9,118 nt of DNA, from NCBI GenBank assembly GCA_964484485.1, contig CAZAGD010000251.1, forward strand, positions 1 through 9,118, in the 5' to 3' direction. Within the stretch, counting starts at the first letter, position 1, and the number at the start of each line of letters is the position of its first letter. Below the pieces are notes generated by a model. That model did not search any database, was not told where the DNA came from, and saw nothing but the letters and a program-made list of their open reading frames with translations. The DNA is from CAZAGD01 sp964484485. GTDB taxonomy: Bacteria > Desulfobacterota > SM23-61. Positions 6,874 through 9,118 of this stretch are shown here, piece by piece. Both the position numbers and the translations under genes were made by a program.

Positions 6874-8325
6874 TTAAGTAGGCTTTGTTATATAAACTTC
6901 TTTCTTTAAATTTTTCCATCTTTCGTGAAAAGTGTTCTCGGCCATCATAGGCAAATCGCGTTGCCGAAACCAATCGGCAAAAGAGCCCTTTATTTGTCGA
7001 ATTATTCCTTCCCGGGCATTTTTATTGATGAAGGGCCGAGCCATTTTAATCCCTAAATTCCAAAGCCAAGGGTGCTTTATAGCCCAAGCCCAAGCCTTAA
7101 AGAAACGGATTTCTTGAGGGGGGCGGGCCTTCCCCCCAAGATACGGATCAACAGTGACATCTTTATGCCGATAATATAAGAAGAGACTGGGATGATCGAT
7201 TCCCGCCGGACAAACACTTTTACAAGCCCCACAAAGAGTCGTCGCCCGATAAAGGTCTTGGGTTTTTTCTAAGCCTAAAAGCAGGGGATTTAAGACTTGC
7301 CCCATTGGGCCAGAATAGGCCCAGCCGTAAGCGTAACCGCCGATTTGGCCATAAACGGGGCAAATATTTAGACAGGCCGCACAGCGGATACAACGGAGAA
7401 CTTGGCGGGCTTTTAAGTCTTGGTAGATCTTGGTACGCCCGTTATCCACGATGACGATAAAAAGTTCCTCTGGCCCGTCTATTTCATCTTTCTTTTTAGG
7501 TCCACTGTCCATAGATACGTAGGCAGTTAATTTTTGACCAGTGCAGTTGCGACAAAGGAGTCTAATTAAGTGTAAAGCATCCTTCATGGTGGGAACTACC
7601 TTCTCGATACTCATTACAGAAACTTGGGTTCGCGGCGAAGCTTTGGTATAACGAATGTTCCCTTCATTCTCCACATTAATGATCGTACCCGTTTCCGCCA
7701 CAGCCATGTTCACCCCCGTAATACCCATCTGCACATGGTGAAATTTGTCGCGGAGAAAGAGGCGGGCAGCATAACCGAGTTCCACGGGATCTAAGGTAGG
7801 CTCTTTTAGGTTGGCCTTGGCCATGAAAATATCCCTTACCTCTTCCACCGGCACATTAATCGCTGGGCCCACAATATGGAAAGGGGGAAGATTAAGCTGT
7901 TGGGCGATGAATTCACCCAAATCCGTTTCCCAGGGTTCGATGCCATTCTGGCTGAGAACTTCATTTAACCCTGTTTCCTCCGTGACCATGGATTTTCCCT
8001 TAGTTACATACTTAACTCCTCGTTCTTTAGCCAACTTCAATATATATTCATTAGCTTCTTGGGCATCTCGGGCCCAGAAAACTTGGGCGCCATTAGCCAA
8101 AGCATTTTTCTCAAACTGTTCTAATAATTCGGGGAGCCGAGCTATGGCTTCTTGACGGATAGCAGCTCCATAAGCTTGGGCCGCCTCAATATCGGTGAAA
8201 GTGCTCAGTCCTATACTTCTTTTCATATTCTGGATCGGGGGCATAACTTTTAAGAATTTTTGAGAGCGAGGATTTTGCAACTCTCTGGCCACTAATTCTT
8301 TGAATTTTTCTGTTCGTGGTTCCAT
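6874..8325 (-). CDS. lutB: LutB-like lactate utilization iron-sulfur protein (LUD domain plus ferredoxin domain)
   Basis: The central electron-carrying subunit of the LutABC lactate oxidation complex. Residues 50-300 form the LUD domain, with TKGKSMVTEE (108-117) and GVNMAVAETGT (204-214). A ferredoxin-like part follows, with C312-x2-C315-x2-C318-x3-C322-P and C365-x2-C368-x3-C372-P, able to hold two 4Fe-4S clusters. The C-terminal region (about 405-432) is rich in Trp and hydrophobic residues but is not a clear membrane helix. I use the ATG at 8325 (MEPRTEKFKE), which overlaps the lutA stop as TAATG and gives 483 residues, a normal family length. A longer in-frame start at 8427 adds 34 unrelated residues inside lutA and is not used. 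Confidence 0.92.
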   Translation of the reverse strand: MEPRTEKFKELVARELQNPRSQKFLKVMPPIQNMKRSIGLSTFTDIEAAQAYGAAIRQEAIARLPELLEQFEKNALANGAQVFWARDAQEANEYILKLAKERGVKYVTKGKSMVTEETGLNEVLSQNGIEPWETDLGEFIAQQLNLPPFHIVGPAINVPVEEVRDIFMAKANLKEPTLDPVELGYAARLFLRDKFHHVQMGITGVNMAVAETGTIINVENEGNIRYTKASPRTQVSVMSIEKVVPTMKDALHLIRLLCRNCTGQKLTAYVSMDSGPKKKDEIDGPEELFIVIVDNGRTKIYQDLKARQVLRCIRCAACLNICPVYGQIGGYAYGWAYSGPMGQVLNPLLLGLEKTQDLYRATTLCGACKSVCPAGIDHPSLFLYYRHKDVTVDPYLGGKARPPQEIRFFKAWAWAIKHPWLWNLGIKMARPFINKNAREGIIRQIKGSFADWFRQRDLPMMAENTFHERWKNLKKEVYITKPT

Positions 8326-9062
8326 TATGTTTTCTCCCTTCGGTAATCGGCTAAAAAGCTGGCCAAGTGCATTATTTTCTTTTGCGGATGATTGCGGCTG
8401 AGATAGCCGCCGATGTTTAAAAGACAACCAGGTTCGCCAAGAAGGAGTAAATCCGCACCAATGGCTAAATAATTTTCCACCTTATTCTTAACCATGCTCT
8501 CCGAAATGTCTGCATAATGATAAGCGAATTCGCCACCAAAACCGCAACAAGTATCGGCAGCATTGAGGGGAACAAGTTCTGCACCTTTCACAGCTTGGAT
8601 TAATTTTTTCGGCTGAACAGAAACCTTAAGGCCGCGGAGAATATGGCATGATTCATGGTAAGCTACTTTTCCCGAAAAAGAAGCTCCCACGTCTTCCACA
8701 TGTAAAACATCAACGAGAAACTGAGAAAATTCATAGATGCGCGAGGCGACCTCCTCGGCTCGGCGCCGCCACTCCGGGTCATTTTCGAAGAGCTCAGGGT
8801 AGTGGTATTTCACCATGCATACGCATGATCCAGAGGGGCTAACAATTATTTCATCTTCGCCGAAGACTTCGAGAAAGTGCTGGGCTGCCTTTTTGGCTTC
8901 TTTCTGATAGCCCGCATTCATCGCCGGCTGGCCGCAGCAAGTCTGTTCTTCATGATATACTGGGGAAATCCCTAATGAGCGGAGAAGCCTAACTGTTGCT
9001 TCTCCTATATGGGGTAAGAAGAGATCGACGGTACAGGGGATGAATAAAGATACTTTGTTCAT
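8325..9062 (-). CDS. lutA: LutA-like (Fe-S)-binding lactate utilization protein (two CCG domains)
   Basis: First gene of the leftward group. The 245-residue protein has two cysteine-rich CCG domains, the type found in heterodisulfide reductase HdrB/HdrD and glycolate oxidase GlcF. The first has C10, C42-C43 (CCGQPAMNAG) and C80 in SGSC. The second has C139 in HESCH, C172-C173 (CCGFGG) and C213 in PGC. In LutABC it is thought to carry a special iron-sulfur centre and take part in electron transfer during lactate oxidation. The stop overlaps the lutB start by one base. The ribosome binding site (AAAGGGA, about 9070-9076) falls in a small hairpin. Only 56 bases upstream are visible, so the promoter and any regulator gene may lie beyond the window. 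Confidence 0.92.
   Translation of the reverse strand: MNKVSLFIPCTVDLFLPHIGEATVRLLRSLGISPVYHEEQTCCGQPAMNAGYQKEAKKAAQHFLEVFGEDEIIVSPSGSCVCMVKYHYPELFENDPEWRRRAEEVASRIYEFSQFLVDVLHVEDVGASFSGKVAYHESCHILRGLKVSVQPKKLIQAVKGAELVPLNAADTCCGFGGEFAYHYADISESMVKNKVENYLAIGADLLLLGEPGCLLNIGGYLSRNHPQKKIMHLASFLADYRREKT
8331..8340 (-). promoter_or_regulatory. Ribosome binding site that fixes the lutB start
   Basis: AAGGGAG on the minus strand, near the end of lutA, precedes the ATG at 8325 by a slightly long spacer. Together with the TAATG overlap it supports this start for lutB over the upstream in-frame ATG at 8427. Confidence 0.55.
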
Positions 9063-9071
9063 AAAATTATC

Positions 9072-9089
9072 CCTTTCTTTGAGGAAAGG
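9072..9089. promoter_or_regulatory. Small hairpin over the lutA ribosome binding site
   Basis: CCTTTC (9072-9077) pairs perfectly with GAAAGG (9084-9089) around a 6-base loop. On the minus strand the second arm is the purine-rich stretch just before the lutA ATG, so folding would hide the ribosome binding site. Six base pairs with several A-T pairs is weak, and a regulatory role is only a possibility. Confidence 0.3.
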
Positions 9090-9118
9090 ATTAACAATTG
9101 ATTTATCTTCATCCTACC

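Noticed and set aside
8326..8427. Longer N-terminus for lutB beginning at 8427
   Set aside because: The extra 34 residues lie inside lutA, resemble nothing in the family, and the TAATG overlap with a ribosome site supports the start at 8325.
9066..9097. TTGTTA and GATAAT on the minus strand considered as a promoter for lutA
   Set aside because: The spacing is about 20 bases and the -10 would sit almost on the start codon, leaving no room for a leader with the ribosome site.

Overview
The window looks like a piece of an anaerobic bacterial chromosome. Supporting this are strong Shine-Dalgarno sites, tight operon spacing with overlapping stops and starts, iron-sulfur flavin-independent lactate oxidation genes, a nickel-type hydroxyacid racemase, and a thiolase paired with a DUF35 protein. 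The base composition is moderately AT-rich by eye. A Desulfobacterota-like or Clostridia-like anaerobe would fit, but no marker gene fixes the lineage and this is inference only. There are no RNA genes, CRISPR arrays, transposase genes or defence genes.

Layout. Positions 14-142 hold a non-coding, MITE-like palindromic repeat. A rightward group follows: a class I/II PLP aminotransferase (283-1446), a thiolase of the SCP2/archaeal type (1499-2764) and its likely partner, a Zn-ribbon/OB-fold DUF35 protein (2769-3185). Positions 3186-3390 separate two convergent groups and carry a long imperfect hairpin plus a solo half-copy of the 5' palindrome followed by a T-run. A leftward six-gene group fills the rest, in transcription order: lutA (9062-8325), lutB (8325-6874), lutC (6856-6182), a LarA-family racemase (6088-4853), a small SAF-domain UxaA subunit (4817-4545) and a large UxaA-type lyase subunit (4548-3391).

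How the genes fit together. LutABC oxidises a 2-hydroxyacid (lactate in characterised cases) to the 2-oxoacid. LarA-type enzymes racemise or epimerise the C2 of 2-hydroxyacids. UxaA-type lyases eliminate a beta leaving group from 2-hydroxyacids to give 2-oxoacids. The leftward group therefore reads as one 2-hydroxyacid catabolic module feeding pyruvate or a similar 2-oxoacid. The small-plus-large split of the lyase matches both two-subunit sugar-acid dehydratases and sulfolactate sulfo-lyase (SuyAB), so a sulfolactate or sugar-acid substrate is possible as well as plain lactate. The nickel-cofactor maturation genes (larB, larC, larE) and any transporter are not in the window. The rightward group suggests acyl-CoA carbon-carbon bond chemistry tied to an amino acid or 2-oxoacid, but its substrate cannot be read from sequence.

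Nothing here is clearly a new system. The most interesting points are the lut-lar-uxaA gene combination with its unresolved substrate, and the dispersed palindromic repeats at the group boundaries.
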